DNA of 27,414 nt from Caryophanales bacterium UBA7642 (GTDB taxonomy: Bacteria > Bacillota_I > Bacilli_A > RFN20 > CAG-288), in the NCBI GenBank assembly GCA_002483745.1, contig DLIM01000019.1, forward strand, positions 49,327 through 76,740, given 5' to 3'. Under the pieces are notes generated by a model, which did no database searches, was not told the origin of the DNA, and was given only the letters and a program-made list of their open reading frames with translations. How positions within the stretch are numbered: the first letter of the stretch is position 1; each line of letters begins with the position of its first letter. Of this stretch, positions 1-7,825 are shown piece by piece. The translations under genes were made by a program, and so were the position numbers.

Positions 1-740
1 ACTTTGTATTTATCATCGACATCATAAATCTGGCCAATGATTGATTGAACCGGAACGAATTTCTTTATGATGCCTTTTCGCTCACTGAATCTTAAAGCCT
101 GTGCTAATTCATTGTTGATTCCTGGACCATCGAAGGAATAGACATCAGTGATTTTATTGGCTTGCTTAGCATTGCAAGTCAAATAGGAGTAGACAGCTAA
201 GTTTCCCCCTTTAGAATGACCAATGACATAAACACCGTTTTTGAATTTTCTTTTTATAGTTAAGATATAGTTTAAGTATTCGGTAGCTTCTTTCTGGCTG
301 TTGATAGGAGCTTTAATGGCCATCTCAAAATCTTCTTTCCAACCAGTCCAGGTTGAATCTGTTCCTCTAAAGGCAACAATAAAGGTATCATTTGGAAGTA
401 AGAAGGAAACGGCTGAAAACTGTTCGACATCTTTTTCAAAGGTATCTTTGAATCCTAAGACAGTGATATTCGAATAACGAGGATTACCCGTGATGCTATT
501 GAAGAATCTTTCATCTTCATCGCTTGGGGCATTGATTTTTAAGAAGGCCTCTTTTTTGGAGATATCATACATGTCCTTCAATCTGATACTGTTTTCCATT
601 TTAGGAAGATAGACCTGAAAATTGAAATAGCTGAACTTAGCAAAGGCTGCTAAGTCGACTTCGTTTAATGGCAAAGCTGAAAAAGAGCGGAATTCGCTTG
701 AGACGTAATCGGTAATATTAGAATATTTCTTTTCTTCCAT
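1..740 (-). CDS. Mbeg1-like alpha/beta hydrolase (DUF2974), partial at the left edge
   Basis: This minus-strand gene starts at the ATG at 738-740 and runs open for 246 codons to the window edge, so its C-terminus is missing. The translation has lipase-like alpha/beta-hydrolase features: an FRGTDSTWTGW block near residues 125-134, the nucleophile elbow GHSKGGNLA with the likely catalytic Ser176, and a following FDGPG block near 203-207. This pattern matches the Mbeg1-like/DUF2974 family of predicted cytosolic serine hydrolases, whose natural substrate is not established. No signal peptide is visible. It begins 4 bases after the stop of the GH43-like gene, so the two are probably one transcript, which suggests (inference) removal of ester groups or processing of a glycan-linked substrate. 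The ribosome binding site is weak. The family is fairly sure, the function is not. Confidence 0.8.
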   Translation of the reverse strand, partial: MEEKKYSNITDYVSSEFRSFSALPLNEVDLAAFAKFSYFNFQVYLPKMENSIRLKDMYDISKKEAFLKINAPSDEDERFFNSITGNPRYSNITVLGFKDTFEKDVEQFSAVSFLLPNDTFIVAFRGTDSTWTGWKEDFEMAIKAPINSQKEATEYLNYILTIKRKFKNGVYVIGHSKGGNLAVYSYLTCNAKQANKITDVYSFDGPGINNELAQALRFSERKGIIKKFVPVQSIIGQIYDVDDKYK

Positions 741-744
741 GTCT

Positions 745-2205
745 TTATTTTAGCTGAAACTCTTTGAAGTCGAGCTTACCTTTTCCTGAAAAGAGAAAAT
801 ATAGGGGATAGATACCTATTAGTTCTTTAAGGCTAGAAGTGTAGGTCTTATAGGTCTTTGAAGGAGTTATAGGAATACTAGCTAACTCCTGATTGTTAGA
901 GGTATAGACAATGACATTGCCTTTAGCTTTGCCTTTAATTGTTATTGCGATAGTTTTAGTATTAATGAAACTGAAGTATCTGAATCCTAAGATGGAGTTG
1001 TTGGAGAAATGCTTTATGTATTGATCAGCTTCTTCATTCCTATCTTTACCTGATTGAGTCAAATAGGGTCCTCTTTTTAAAAGAAGAAGCTTACCAAGTT
1101 TAAAATAGTTGCCTTTCTTTCCTTGCAAATCGCTGACTAGGCTGCTTTTATAGTTGCCTTTTCCGTTCAAAGGAGAAAGATTAAGGGACTGAGAAGTCAT
1201 CATGGCTTTCTTAAAGCCTTGATTGTCTTTCTTTACTTCTTCTGCAACTAGCTGTCTAGCATAGTGAGTGTGATTAGTCATTCTTTGATAGAAAAGGACA
1301 TAGGTATTAGAAATTTTAAGTAAATCTCCCTGAATGAAACCTAAATAATTGTTCAATTGTTTTAGGTAAGTGGGATTGCTGTTAGAGTCTCCTAGAGATA
1401 GGAGAGTATTGGCAAAAACGAAATCCTTATCAGGATAACTGCTTTTAGCTAAACAGATTTCATAGCCTTTTTTGGAAGTATAGATAAGATAATAAAAATT
1501 GTTGAACTTTCTAACTGAGGTGATCATCTGGCACTCATGCTTTTTAAAGGAATTATTATTTGGCTTAGTTTCACTAAAGATATTTAAAGGATGACCTTTT
1601 CTGATAGTCAGCATATCATTGTCTAGCTCATAAACGATATCACTAGAAGAAGAGTCTTTATGGATGCTATATAGGCGAGGGGAATTGCTTCCTTTCTTGT
1701 AACCGACATATAGATAGATTTTTTTATCATCATCGATAAAGATAACGGGATTGATTTTCTTTTCTTCTCTGGAGGTTCTTCCTAAGATGACATTATCGCT
1801 GTAATGGACTTTCCCATAAAATTCAAAAGGCCCAGTGATATTGGCACTTTTTGAGACAAGCACTTCATTATCGAAAAAATGCTTAGAAGAAAGAGAATAG
1901 TAAAGATAGAAACAGTTATCTAAGCCTTTAGTTATGGAAAGAGCTGAAATATGGAGACCGGCTTTCCTGATTCCAGGCACTTTCTTTTTCTTTAGGATAG
2001 TTCCTTCATAAGTGGGCTTAGTTAAGTCATCTAAGTCAAAGGAATAAAGAACAGGATCGAGTTTATTTGCGGTCCTTCCCGGAAAGCAATCATGGGTTGA
2101 GAAAAGATAAAGCCTATCATTTTCGATGATGGCTTTAGAACTTGAAAGGTATTCATAAGTAGGAAGAAGGGGATTAGTGATGCTTTGATACTTTTTCTTT
2201 TCCAT
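745..2205 (-). CDS. GH43-like five-bladed propeller protein lacking two catalytic acids (probable pseudoenzyme)
   Basis: The 486-residue protein aligns from memory with GH43 beta-xylosidase/arabinofuranosidase-like enzymes. It opens with NPLLPTYEYL (11-20), has NPVIFIDDDKKIYLY near 152-166, HECQMITSVRK near 223-233, HYARQ and an MTSQSLNLSPL stretch, and ends in a beta-rich CBM6-like domain with VGF-like and LYFLFSGKG segments. Family members normally read EYIPDGEP at the first motif, where D is the catalytic base. Here it reads EYLSSSKA, so Ser22 stands at the Asp position. The second motif normally begins DPxVF, but here it is Asn152. Only the acid-type Glu224 remains. No signal peptide is visible, so it is cytoplasmic. 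There is no clear ribosome binding site before the ATG. It is intact and co-oriented with the downstream hydrolase. It may bind glycans or be an enzyme in decay. Confidence 0.78.
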   Translation of the reverse strand: MEKKKYQSITNPLLPTYEYLSSSKAIIENDRLYLFSTHDCFPGRTANKLDPVLYSFDLDDLTKPTYEGTILKKKKVPGIRKAGLHISALSITKGLDNCFYLYYSLSSKHFFDNEVLVSKSANITGPFEFYGKVHYSDNVILGRTSREEKKINPVIFIDDDKKIYLYVGYKKGSNSPRLYSIHKDSSSSDIVYELDNDMLTIRKGHPLNIFSETKPNNNSFKKHECQMITSVRKFNNFYYLIYTSKKGYEICLAKSSYPDKDFVFANTLLSLGDSNSNPTYLKQLNNYLGFIQGDLLKISNTYVLFYQRMTNHTHYARQLVAEEVKKDNQGFKKAMMTSQSLNLSPLNGKGNYKSSLVSDLQGKKGNYFKLGKLLLLKRGPYLTQSGKDRNEEADQYIKHFSNNSILGFRYFSFINTKTIAITIKGKAKGNVIVYTSNNQELASIPITPSKTYKTYTSSLKELIGIYPLYFLFSGKGKLDFKEFQLK

Positions 2206-2307
2206 ATATAGTTATTTTAATTAGCCCCTTTATCTACTACAAGGATTATCAACAGTGTCTTGATAAAGCTAAACCTTCTATCATAATTAGTATTATAAAT
2301 GACTTAC

Positions 2308-2334
2308 TTGCAAAAATAACGGAATAATTATAAT
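2308..2334 (+). promoter_or_regulatory. Possible promoter of the fucose-isomerase-like remnant
   Basis: TTGCAA at 2308-2313 and a perfect TATAAT at 2329-2334 are separated by 15 bases, which is short for a sigma-A promoter. It lies about 70 bases before the ATG at 2407, in the 201-base gap between two divergent genes. The rest of the gap is AT-rich and shows nothing else definite. Confidence 0.35.
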
Positions 2335-2406
2335 GTTTAACCTTATTTGATTGTTTTTTCTTAGCTAAAAAGCTATTATTTAATTAGACACTAGAGGGCA
2401 GCGGAA

Positions 2407-3154
2407 ATGAAAGATATACGTGTTTATTGTATCAAAAACAAACCGATGGATATGAGTCTTGTCAAAAAGGGCATTTCTAAAGAAAACTTTTTCCGATCCG
2501 GTTCTTTCATATAAAATTGTTGATAACATTGATGATTTATATAATGGTGACTTAGCTGTTTTCTTTGTTGAATCTACTGATATAGCTGTTTTTGACTGGC
2601 TACCATTTACTAAATTTAAGCCGCCTGTGCTTTTAATGGTCGATAAAGGAAATAACTGTTATGGCTTGGCTTTGGAATTATCAGAGAGATTAAGTACTTC
2701 CCATATTCCTAATCGTATTCTTTGCGGGGATTCTAATGAAGTTGCTAGTATGATTAAGCAGTCGACTTCTAATGAATCAAGAAGAGGAAGCCTTTGTGTT
2801 CGTATCGGCTTAATTGCTGATTTTTCTCAGAGTATGGCTTTAACTAGGGATGTCAATTACTTAAAGCTTTATGATAAATTCGGTATTTCCTTAGTATCAA
2901 TCACTAAAGAGGAATTCTTAGAAGCCTATAAGGCTACTAAAGATGCTCGTGTTTCGGAAGGCTTCTTCCATGTCACGTGGGATTTTTATGAACTAAATAA
3001 GAGCTTCAGAGTCTATCTAGCGTTAAAGGCAATCATTAAAGATAGGAACTTAAATGGCCTTTCTATCAATTGCTCTAGCTTTGCTAACGATATCATGGCT
3101 ACTGCTTGCTTTGCTTTGGATAAATTATCTCAAGAAGGAATTTATGTTTCTTGA
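2407..3154 (+). pseudogene. L-fucose isomerase-like protein, N-terminal part (disrupted)
   Basis: This is the front half of a broken gene of the L-fucose/L-arabinose isomerase-like family (COG2407 type), which interconverts sugar aldoses and ketoses in the cytoplasm. An ATG at 2407, preceded by AGAGGG, opens a frame of about 35 codons that stops near 2514. The homologous frame continues one base over, from about 2459. There the segment RIGLIADFSQSM then NYLKLYDKFGISLVSITKEE resembles the family's conserved IGxPSDW and YxxxxxxxGIELVDIPxEE region, and LNGLSINCSSFANDIMATAC follows. It ends at an in-frame TGA at 3152-3154, at a place where relatives have the Cys of a GCEGD motif. The frame then continues without a shift into the C-terminal part. 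Two lesions in one gene argue for decay rather than sequencing error. Confidence 0.7.
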
Positions 3155-3600
3155 CGAGACAAGATCTCAGTTATTGTTGCTACTTTATTAGCAAACCGTG
3201 GCTTAGTTCAGCCCGTTTTCCAAGGCAATATTTCTAATATTGACGAGATCAACAATGTTTTCACTATGTCTCATTGCTTTGTCCCCACAAAGATGTGCGA
3301 TCATTTTGAAGCTGATACACAAGCCGAAATGAATATAGGCGTTGCCGTTAAAGGCCACATTCCTAAAGGACCGGTAACCTTGTTTAAGATTACTGGCAAT
3401 CTCGATTATTATTTTGTGGATGAGGGTGAAGTCATCGAAGACAATTCGGATTTAACTAATGTGTGCCGAACACTGGTAAAGGTAAAGGCTCATAAGACTT
3501 TTGACTATGCGGAGAAAGGCTATTGCAATAATCTGATGATGGTACCAGGCCATTATGCCAACATGATAAAGACTTTCTTTGAAGCTAGAGGAGTATTACC
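3155..3600 (+). pseudogene. L-fucose isomerase-like protein, C-terminal part (disrupted)
   Basis: This is the same frame as the preceding remnant, directly after the TGA at 3152-3154. The reading ISVIVATLLANRG, QPVFQGNISNIDEINN and then MSHCFVPTKMC matches the family's TMLL...GQPxFxGNPSxID and AHCTVP blocks. Next come HFEADTQAEMNIGVAVKG and IPKGPVTLFKITGNLDYYF, equivalent to the family's HFESGxGVGIxG and KGPVTLFRIxG active-site region, and MVPGHYANMIKTFFEARGV resembles the family's C-terminal end. An ATG at 3266 could begin a separate 185-residue peptide, but it would lack the N-terminal two thirds of the enzyme and has no ribosome binding site, so I read it as part of a dead gene. The next in-frame stop is TAA at 3821. 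Confidence 0.7.
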
Positions 3601-3991
3601 TATTGAAGATTGGAAACCAATCAATGATGAATCCTTCTATCAGATTGATAGCAAGCGATTTACGGCTTATCGTAATGCCCCAGAAAGAATTGAAGTCTAT
3701 CCCTTTAAGACTAAGTCCTACAATATCAAGATTGGCTCCGTTCTTACTTACATTAATAGTTTTACTGATGAAAGAGTCTCATTTAGGCTAACGAAGACTG
3801 AATTCTACACTACTTATAAGTAAGTCATAGATAAGTACGGAAGCAAATTAGCTGGCTATCCTACTGCTTCTTACTCTAAGCAGGAATCGCTATTGGAATG
3901 GTATAGTTTCTGTACAATTGAAGAAGAGACCAAGATTGGTGTTGAAGCTCTTTTCTATGAGAAAATCGATCCTTCAAAGAATCAAGAATAA
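3601..3991 (+). pseudogene. ASCH-like domain remnant joined in frame to the isomerase remnant
   Basis: After the natural end of the isomerase family the same frame goes on with a different kind of sequence. ESFYQIDSKRFTAYRN, then YNIKIGSVLTYINSFTDERV, then (past a TAA at 3821-3823) VIDKYGSKLAGYP, LLEWYSFCTIEEETKIGVEA and FYEKI follow the order of an ASCH domain. Such proteins typically read ...I+SGxKTxExR..., IKVGDxIxFTN, a helix with G-x-x-x-LGY, EYY..EEExxxGVxxIxI. ASCH domains are predicted RNA-binding or ribonucleoside-processing modules. No start codon or ribosome binding site of its own is visible. I infer that a small ASCH gene followed the isomerase gene and that both have decayed, their boundary being lost. 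The match is by pattern only. Confidence 0.4.
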
Positions 3992-4055
3992 GATATTGCC
4001 TGCTTTTTAAAGTATTTCTTAGGAAGAAACAAAACAGCTTTGTGTACTCTCTTTT

Positions 4056-4084
4056 TTGCTTAATCAGTCATTATTCTATATAAT
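4056..4084 (+). promoter_or_regulatory. Strong promoter for the pseudouridine synthase operon
   Basis: TTGCTT at 4056-4061 and a perfect TATAAT at 4079-4084 are spaced by 17 bases, the optimum for a vegetative sigma factor. Transcription would begin near 4091, only about eight bases before the ATG at 4099 and about two before the alternative TTG at 4093. Confidence 0.6.
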
Positions 4085-4092
4085 TATCTATA

Positions 4093-4761
4093 TTGAAAAT
4101 GAATAACAGTAAAGCACCATACATAATCATCTATGAAGACAAGGATATTTTGGTTGTCTATAAAAAAAGAGATGTCTTAACTATCAGGACGAGTGATAAG
4201 ATGACTTTCACCCATAACCTTTATCACTATCTGAAACTCTATCTGGAAAAAAAGAAAGAAAACCTTTTTATTGTTCACCGTCTTGATTATGAGACTTCTG
4301 GTCTTTTGATTTTTGCTAAGTCTTCCATAATGAAAGAAAAAATTCAAAAAGCTTTCGAGGAACATTTAGTTATTAGAGAATATGAAGGAGTCATTAAAGA
4401 AAAGATTCCTTTAGGTAAAAGGTTTCATGTAGACCAGTATCTTCTTGATGATGATAGCAAAGTTGTTATCTCTGATTCCTCTTTAGGTAAAGAAGCAATT
4501 ACCGATATTGAATCTATCAATTATATTAACATTGGCACTGCTATAAAGATTAATATTACCACCGGCAGACGTAACCAGATTAGATTAGCTATTCATTCGC
4601 TTAACCTTACTCTTCTAGGAGACAAGAGATATTCATCCTCAATCGAAAAGAGAATGTATTTGAATGCCTATCATCTAAGCTTTCCAGCAGATTTAGGTCT
4701 TAAGCAAAGTGATTTCTTCTTAACTCCTCTGTGGATTAAAGAAACAAATTCCAAGAATTAA
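4093..4761 (+). CDS. RluA-family RNA pseudouridine synthase
   Basis: This enzyme converts uridine to pseudouridine in rRNA or tRNA. The 222-residue protein consists of the catalytic domain alone, without an S4 RNA-binding domain. It opens with IIYEDKDILVVYKK (12-25). The signature HRLDYETSGLLIFAK at about 62-76 carries the catalytic Asp65. The TGRRNQIRLAIHSL block and GDKRY follow, equivalent to TGRTHQIRVHL and GDxxYG of the family. The start is uncertain: TTG at 4093 and ATG at 4099 are both possible, and neither has a ribosome binding site, since the promoter lies immediately upstream. I favour ATG 4099 as a near-leaderless start. It is followed after 18 bases by the aminopeptidase gene. 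The exact target base cannot be told from sequence. Confidence 0.88.
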   Translation: MKMNNSKAPYIIIYEDKDILVVYKKRDVLTIRTSDKMTFTHNLYHYLKLYLEKKKENLFIVHRLDYETSGLLIFAKSSIMKEKIQKAFEEHLVIREYEGVIKEKIPLGKRFHVDQYLLDDDSKVVISDSSLGKEAITDIESINYINIGTAIKINITTGRRNQIRLAIHSLNLTLLGDKRYSSSIEKRMYLNAYHLSFPADLGLKQSDFFLTPLWIKETNSKN

Positions 4762-4779
4762 TATTAAGAGGTATATAAC

Positions 4780-6087
4780 ATGAACAATATTGATAAGGTA
4801 ATTGGACTATTGAATCATTCTTATTCGGCTTTCCATGCAGTTAAGAATATCGAAGATGAACTGATCAAGGCCGGTTTTTTAAAGCTTGATGAAAAAGAAA
4901 GCTTTGATTTAAAGAAGAACGGCAAATATTATCTAAAAAGAAACGATTCTTCTATTTTGGCTTTTAAAGTACCGGAAGCTTTTGATAGGCCTAGCTTTAA
5001 GATTACGGCAACTCATACTGATTCTCCTACTTTCAAGATCAAGCCTAATCCGATCCTTAGATATAAGAACCTTACTTCTTTGAATGTTGAGCCCTATGGT
5101 GGAATGATTATGTCTTCTTGGCTAGATCGACCTCTTTCCCTGGCTGGTAGAGTCATGGTTAAAGATAAGAAGCTAATTTCCTCTAGGCTTCTTAATATTG
5201 ATGAAGACCTACTAGTTATCCCTAATCTTTGCATCCATATGAATAGGACTATCAATTCCGGTTATGCCTATAATCCCTCTAAAGATCTCATTCCTCTTTT
5301 TGGTATAACCGATAAGAAGTTTGATTTCAGCCAATATCTCAAAGAAAAGCTTGGCCTTAAAGGAAAAGAAGAAATCCTCAGTTTTGACTTGTTCCTATAT
5401 AACCGTGACTTAGCAAGAAGAGTCGGCTATAAAAAAGAATTCCTTTCTTCTTCAAGATTGGATGATCTTTCTTCTTCCTATTCCACACTTTTAGGATTCC
5501 TAGAAAGCCAAAAGCCGACCTCCACAATTGATGTCTATGTTTCTTTCGATAACGAAGAAGTAGGAAGTCTTACTAAGCAAGGCGCTAATTCCACCTTCTT
5601 AAAAAACAATCTAAGAAGAATTGCCTTTGCTTTAGGAATCAGGGATGATTCTTATGAGAAGGCCTTAGCTTCGTCAATCTTAGTTTCTGCCGATAATGCT
5701 CACGCCAATCATCCTAATCATCCCGAAATCTCTGATTCAACTACTGATATTGAGCTAAATAAAGGCGTTGTCATTAAATACAACGCTAATCAGTCCTATA
5801 CTTCAGATTCCTTTTCATCCAGTATTCTTAAGTCTTTAGCTAAAAAAGCTAAAGTCCCTTATCAGGAATTTACTAATAGATCTGATCTAAGAGGCGGATC
5901 TACTTTAGGCAATATTTCAAATAGTGAGGTCTCTCTTACTAGTGTTGATATTGGCTTAGCACAGCTTGCAATGCATTCCTGTAATGAACTGATGGGTGTT
6001 AATGATATTGATTATTTAGTTAAACTCATTAAAGAGTACTATGATACGGAATTGGTGTTTAAAGATAATCAAGTCAGTATTAATTAA
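4780..6087 (+). CDS. M18-family metallo-aminopeptidase (aspartyl aminopeptidase type)
   Basis: This cytoplasmic two-zinc exopeptidase removes N-terminal residues, usually acidic or neutral, from peptides. At 435 residues it is the usual M18 length. Metal and catalytic motifs are all present: HTDSPTFKIKP with His79, DNEEVGS at 257-263 with the catalytic and bridging acidic residues, SADNAHANHPNHPE with Asp305 and His308, RSDLRGGSTLG, and the C-terminal AMHSCNE with His399. The ATG follows AGAGG at a good distance. It lies 18 bases after the pseudouridine synthase and 17 bases before hslO, so the three genes are probably cotranscribed. It may finish the breakdown of peptides brought in by the Opp importer encoded further right, which is inference from substrate type only. 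Confidence 0.93.
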   Translation: MNNIDKVIGLLNHSYSAFHAVKNIEDELIKAGFLKLDEKESFDLKKNGKYYLKRNDSSILAFKVPEAFDRPSFKITATHTDSPTFKIKPNPILRYKNLTSLNVEPYGGMIMSSWLDRPLSLAGRVMVKDKKLISSRLLNIDEDLLVIPNLCIHMNRTINSGYAYNPSKDLIPLFGITDKKFDFSQYLKEKLGLKGKEEILSFDLFLYNRDLARRVGYKKEFLSSSRLDDLSSSYSTLLGFLESQKPTSTIDVYVSFDNEEVGSLTKQGANSTFLKNNLRRIAFALGIRDDSYEKALASSILVSADNAHANHPNHPEISDSTTDIELNKGVVIKYNANQSYTSDSFSSSILKSLAKKAKVPYQEFTNRSDLRGGSTLGNISNSEVSLTSVDIGLAQLAMHSCNELMGVNDIDYLVKLIKEYYDTELVFKDNQVSIN

Positions 6088-6104
6088 AAGAAGGTAGAGA
6101 TTAT

Positions 6105-7010
6105 ATGGAAGAATATCACGATTATTTAGTTCGGGCCTTAGCTTGCAATGAAGAAGTCAGGGCCTTTGCAGTTACCTCTAAAGATGCTGTCGAATATGCA
6201 AGGAAGATTCATAATAACTCTCCAATTGCTACGGCCTGCCTTGGCAGAATGCTTTCCGCTGGCTTAATGATGGGCGATATGCTTAAGTCCAATAAGGATT
6301 TAGTCACTATTCAGATTCATTGTGATGGTCCTTTAAAGCATGTCTTAGTCACAGCAAACGATAATGGTGAAGTTAAAGGCTATGTTTCTAATCCTAATGT
6401 CATTTTGCCTCCTAATGCTTCCGGACATTTGAATGTCGGAGGCGGTATTGGAAAAGGAACTTTGACTGTCATCAGGGACTTTGGCTTAAAAGAGCCTTAT
6501 GTTTCTACCATCAATCTCCATTCAGGAGAAATAGCTGATGATTTGACTTATTATTTTGCTCAGTCAGAACAGACTCCTTCTTCGGTCGGCTTAGGTGTCC
6601 TTTTCAACAAAGATGATGTTACTGTCAAAGCTGCCGGTGGCTTTATTATTCAGCTCATGCCTCATACAGAAGATAGTGTCATCAGTAAAATAGAGTCCAA
6701 CCTAGCTAATTTCACAAGTGTCACGGATGTTTTAAGACAAGGGAAAAGTCCGGAAGAGCTCTTGGAAATTGTTCTTTCCGGCTTCGATATTAAGTTCACG
6801 GAAAAGAAACCGGTCTTCTTTAAATGCTCCTGCTCGAAAGAAAAAGGTCTAATTGTTCTTAAGTCATTGGGTAAGAAAACCATTGATGAAATGGTTAAGG
6901 ACAATAAGGGTGCGGAAGTGGTTTGCGATTTCTGCGGTAAGAAATATGAATATACCCCTGAAGAGGTTCTAAGTCTTCAAACTGAAACTAATTGTAAACA
7001 AAACAGCTAA
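6105..7010 (+). CDS. hslO: Hsp33 redox-regulated molecular chaperone
   Basis: Hsp33 is a cytoplasmic holdase switched on by oxidation, which releases zinc from a four-cysteine centre and unfolds a linker. The 301-residue length is normal. The N-terminal domain shows the family's early block ATACLGRMLSAGLMMGDMLK and the GHLNVGGGIGKGTLTVIRD segment. The C-terminal zinc centre is complete: Cys241-x-Cys243 (KCSCSK) and Cys274-x-x-Cys277 (CDFCG). AGAAGG precedes the ATG. It is the last gene of the co-oriented run beginning with the pseudouridine synthase. No clean terminator follows, only an imperfect stem in 7014-7068. Confidence 0.95.
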   Translation: MEEYHDYLVRALACNEEVRAFAVTSKDAVEYARKIHNNSPIATACLGRMLSAGLMMGDMLKSNKDLVTIQIHCDGPLKHVLVTANDNGEVKGYVSNPNVILPPNASGHLNVGGGIGKGTLTVIRDFGLKEPYVSTINLHSGEIADDLTYYFAQSEQTPSSVGLGVLFNKDDVTVKAAGGFIIQLMPHTEDSVISKIESNLANFTSVTDVLRQGKSPEELLEIVLSGFDIKFTEKKPVFFKCSCSKEKGLIVLKSLGKKTIDEMVKDNKGAEVVCDFCGKKYEYTPEEVLSLQTETNCKQNS

Positions 7011-7076
7011 TAAGTAGCAAAGATGCTTTTTAAAATATTGCCTATTTAAGCCACTTTTGCTGGCTACCGTTTTGAT

Positions 7077-7095
7077 TATATCAAGCTTTGATATA
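7077..7095 (+). promoter_or_regulatory. Inverted repeat, candidate TetR-type operator
   Basis: TATATCAA-GCT-TTGATATA is a perfect 8-3-8 inverted repeat. It ends five bases before the TTGACA of the promoter of the TetR-type gene, where a bound dimer could block or redirect RNA polymerase. Autoregulation through a short palindrome beside the own promoter is usual in this family. Assignment to this regulator is inference. Confidence 0.45.
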
Positions 7096-7100
7096 TTCTA

Positions 7101-7129
7101 TTGACAAAGTGTAAAGAGAATAATACATT
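7101..7129 (+). promoter_or_regulatory. Promoter of the TetR-led sugar cluster
   Basis: A consensus TTGACA at 7101-7106 is followed after 17 bases by TACATT at 7124-7129, which keeps four of six -10 positions. The start codon at 7156 is 26 bases further on, with AAAAGG between. Confidence 0.5.
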
Positions 7130-7155
7130 GTTGTTGCTTTAAAAGGTTGGAATTT

Positions 7156-7815
7156 ATGGCTACGAAGAAAAATGAATTCTATGAAAAGAAGCATCAAGAA
7201 ACTCTTTCAACTATTTTGGTTGCTTCTAAGAACGTCGCGGTTGACGAAGGAATCGTTGGTTTTACTATGAAGACGATTGCCAAGAAAGCACACCTTTCTA
7301 GACAGCGTCTCTATTTTTATTTTAAGAACATTGATGAGATTCTTTATGAAATACAGATTGAAGATACGAAAGCTTTTATTAGCAAGATGGAAAAAAGCTT
7401 TAATGCTTTAAAAAATGTCGAAGGAATGATAGATCTTGGCAAATTCTTTGATGAAGCTTTCTTATATGGTGAAGAAAACTATAAAGATTTTCTTTTTACT
7501 AGTATCTTTGATAACTATTTTAGAAACAAAATCGGCGATAAAAAACGCCATGATGAATATTTGGCCTTGTTTGATAGGACCGACTATATTAAGGCATGTG
7601 GCGATGTCCTAAAGAAAGGTCAGGATACCGAAATATTCCGAAAAGATATTAATTTAAAGGAACTACTCCTTTTCTGGCTTAATACTTTGCAGACTTCTCT
7701 TCAGCGTATTGCTCTTTTAATGAGCAATGAAGAGAAACATTCGAAAGAAGAATTCCTTATCTATAGAGATACCTACAAGCAAGCTTTCTTTCGCTTCTTA
7801 TTTGTGAATAATTAG
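7156..7815 (+). CDS. TetR/AcrR-family transcriptional regulator
   Basis: The N-terminal region has the TetR DNA-binding helix-turn-helix: FTMKTIAKKAHLSRQRLYFY and then FKNIDEIL, about residues 37-65. The rest is helical and divergent, as usual for the ligand-binding and dimerisation half of the family. I chose ATG 7156 because AAAAGG at 7141-7146 lies nine bases before it. The TTG at 7147 in the same frame would leave no room for a ribosome binding site. Ten bases separate its TAG from the next ATG, so it heads an operon with the GPH symporter and probably the hydrolases and beta-glucosidase behind. It most likely senses a sugar, glycoside or breakdown product and represses the cluster. The ligand cannot be told. 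Confidence 0.87.
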   Translation: MATKKNEFYEKKHQETLSTILVASKNVAVDEGIVGFTMKTIAKKAHLSRQRLYFYFKNIDEILYEIQIEDTKAFISKMEKSFNALKNVEGMIDLGKFFDEAFLYGEENYKDFLFTSIFDNYFRNKIGDKKRHDEYLALFDRTDYIKACGDVLKKGQDTEIFRKDINLKELLLFWLNTLQTSLQRIALLMSNEEKHSKEEFLIYRDTYKQAFFRFLFVNN

Positions 7816-7825
7816 GAGTTTTATT

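Noticed and set aside
3152..3154. TGA in the isomerase-like gene as selenocysteine or tryptophan codon
   Set aside because: It aligns with a Cys in relatives, but flanking conserved residues are changed too, a frameshift and a TAA also disrupt the frame, and TGA works as a normal stop for the symporter tail at 9503-9505.
4004..4040. TTTCTT-AGG-AAGAAA inverted repeat as terminator of the isomerase remnant
   Set aside because: The loop is three bases, the stem six weak pairs, and no T tract follows.
7014..7068. Terminator after hslO
   Set aside because: Only an imperfect long-range pairing (GTAGC with GCTAC, AGCAAA with TTTGCT) is visible, without a compact stem and T run.
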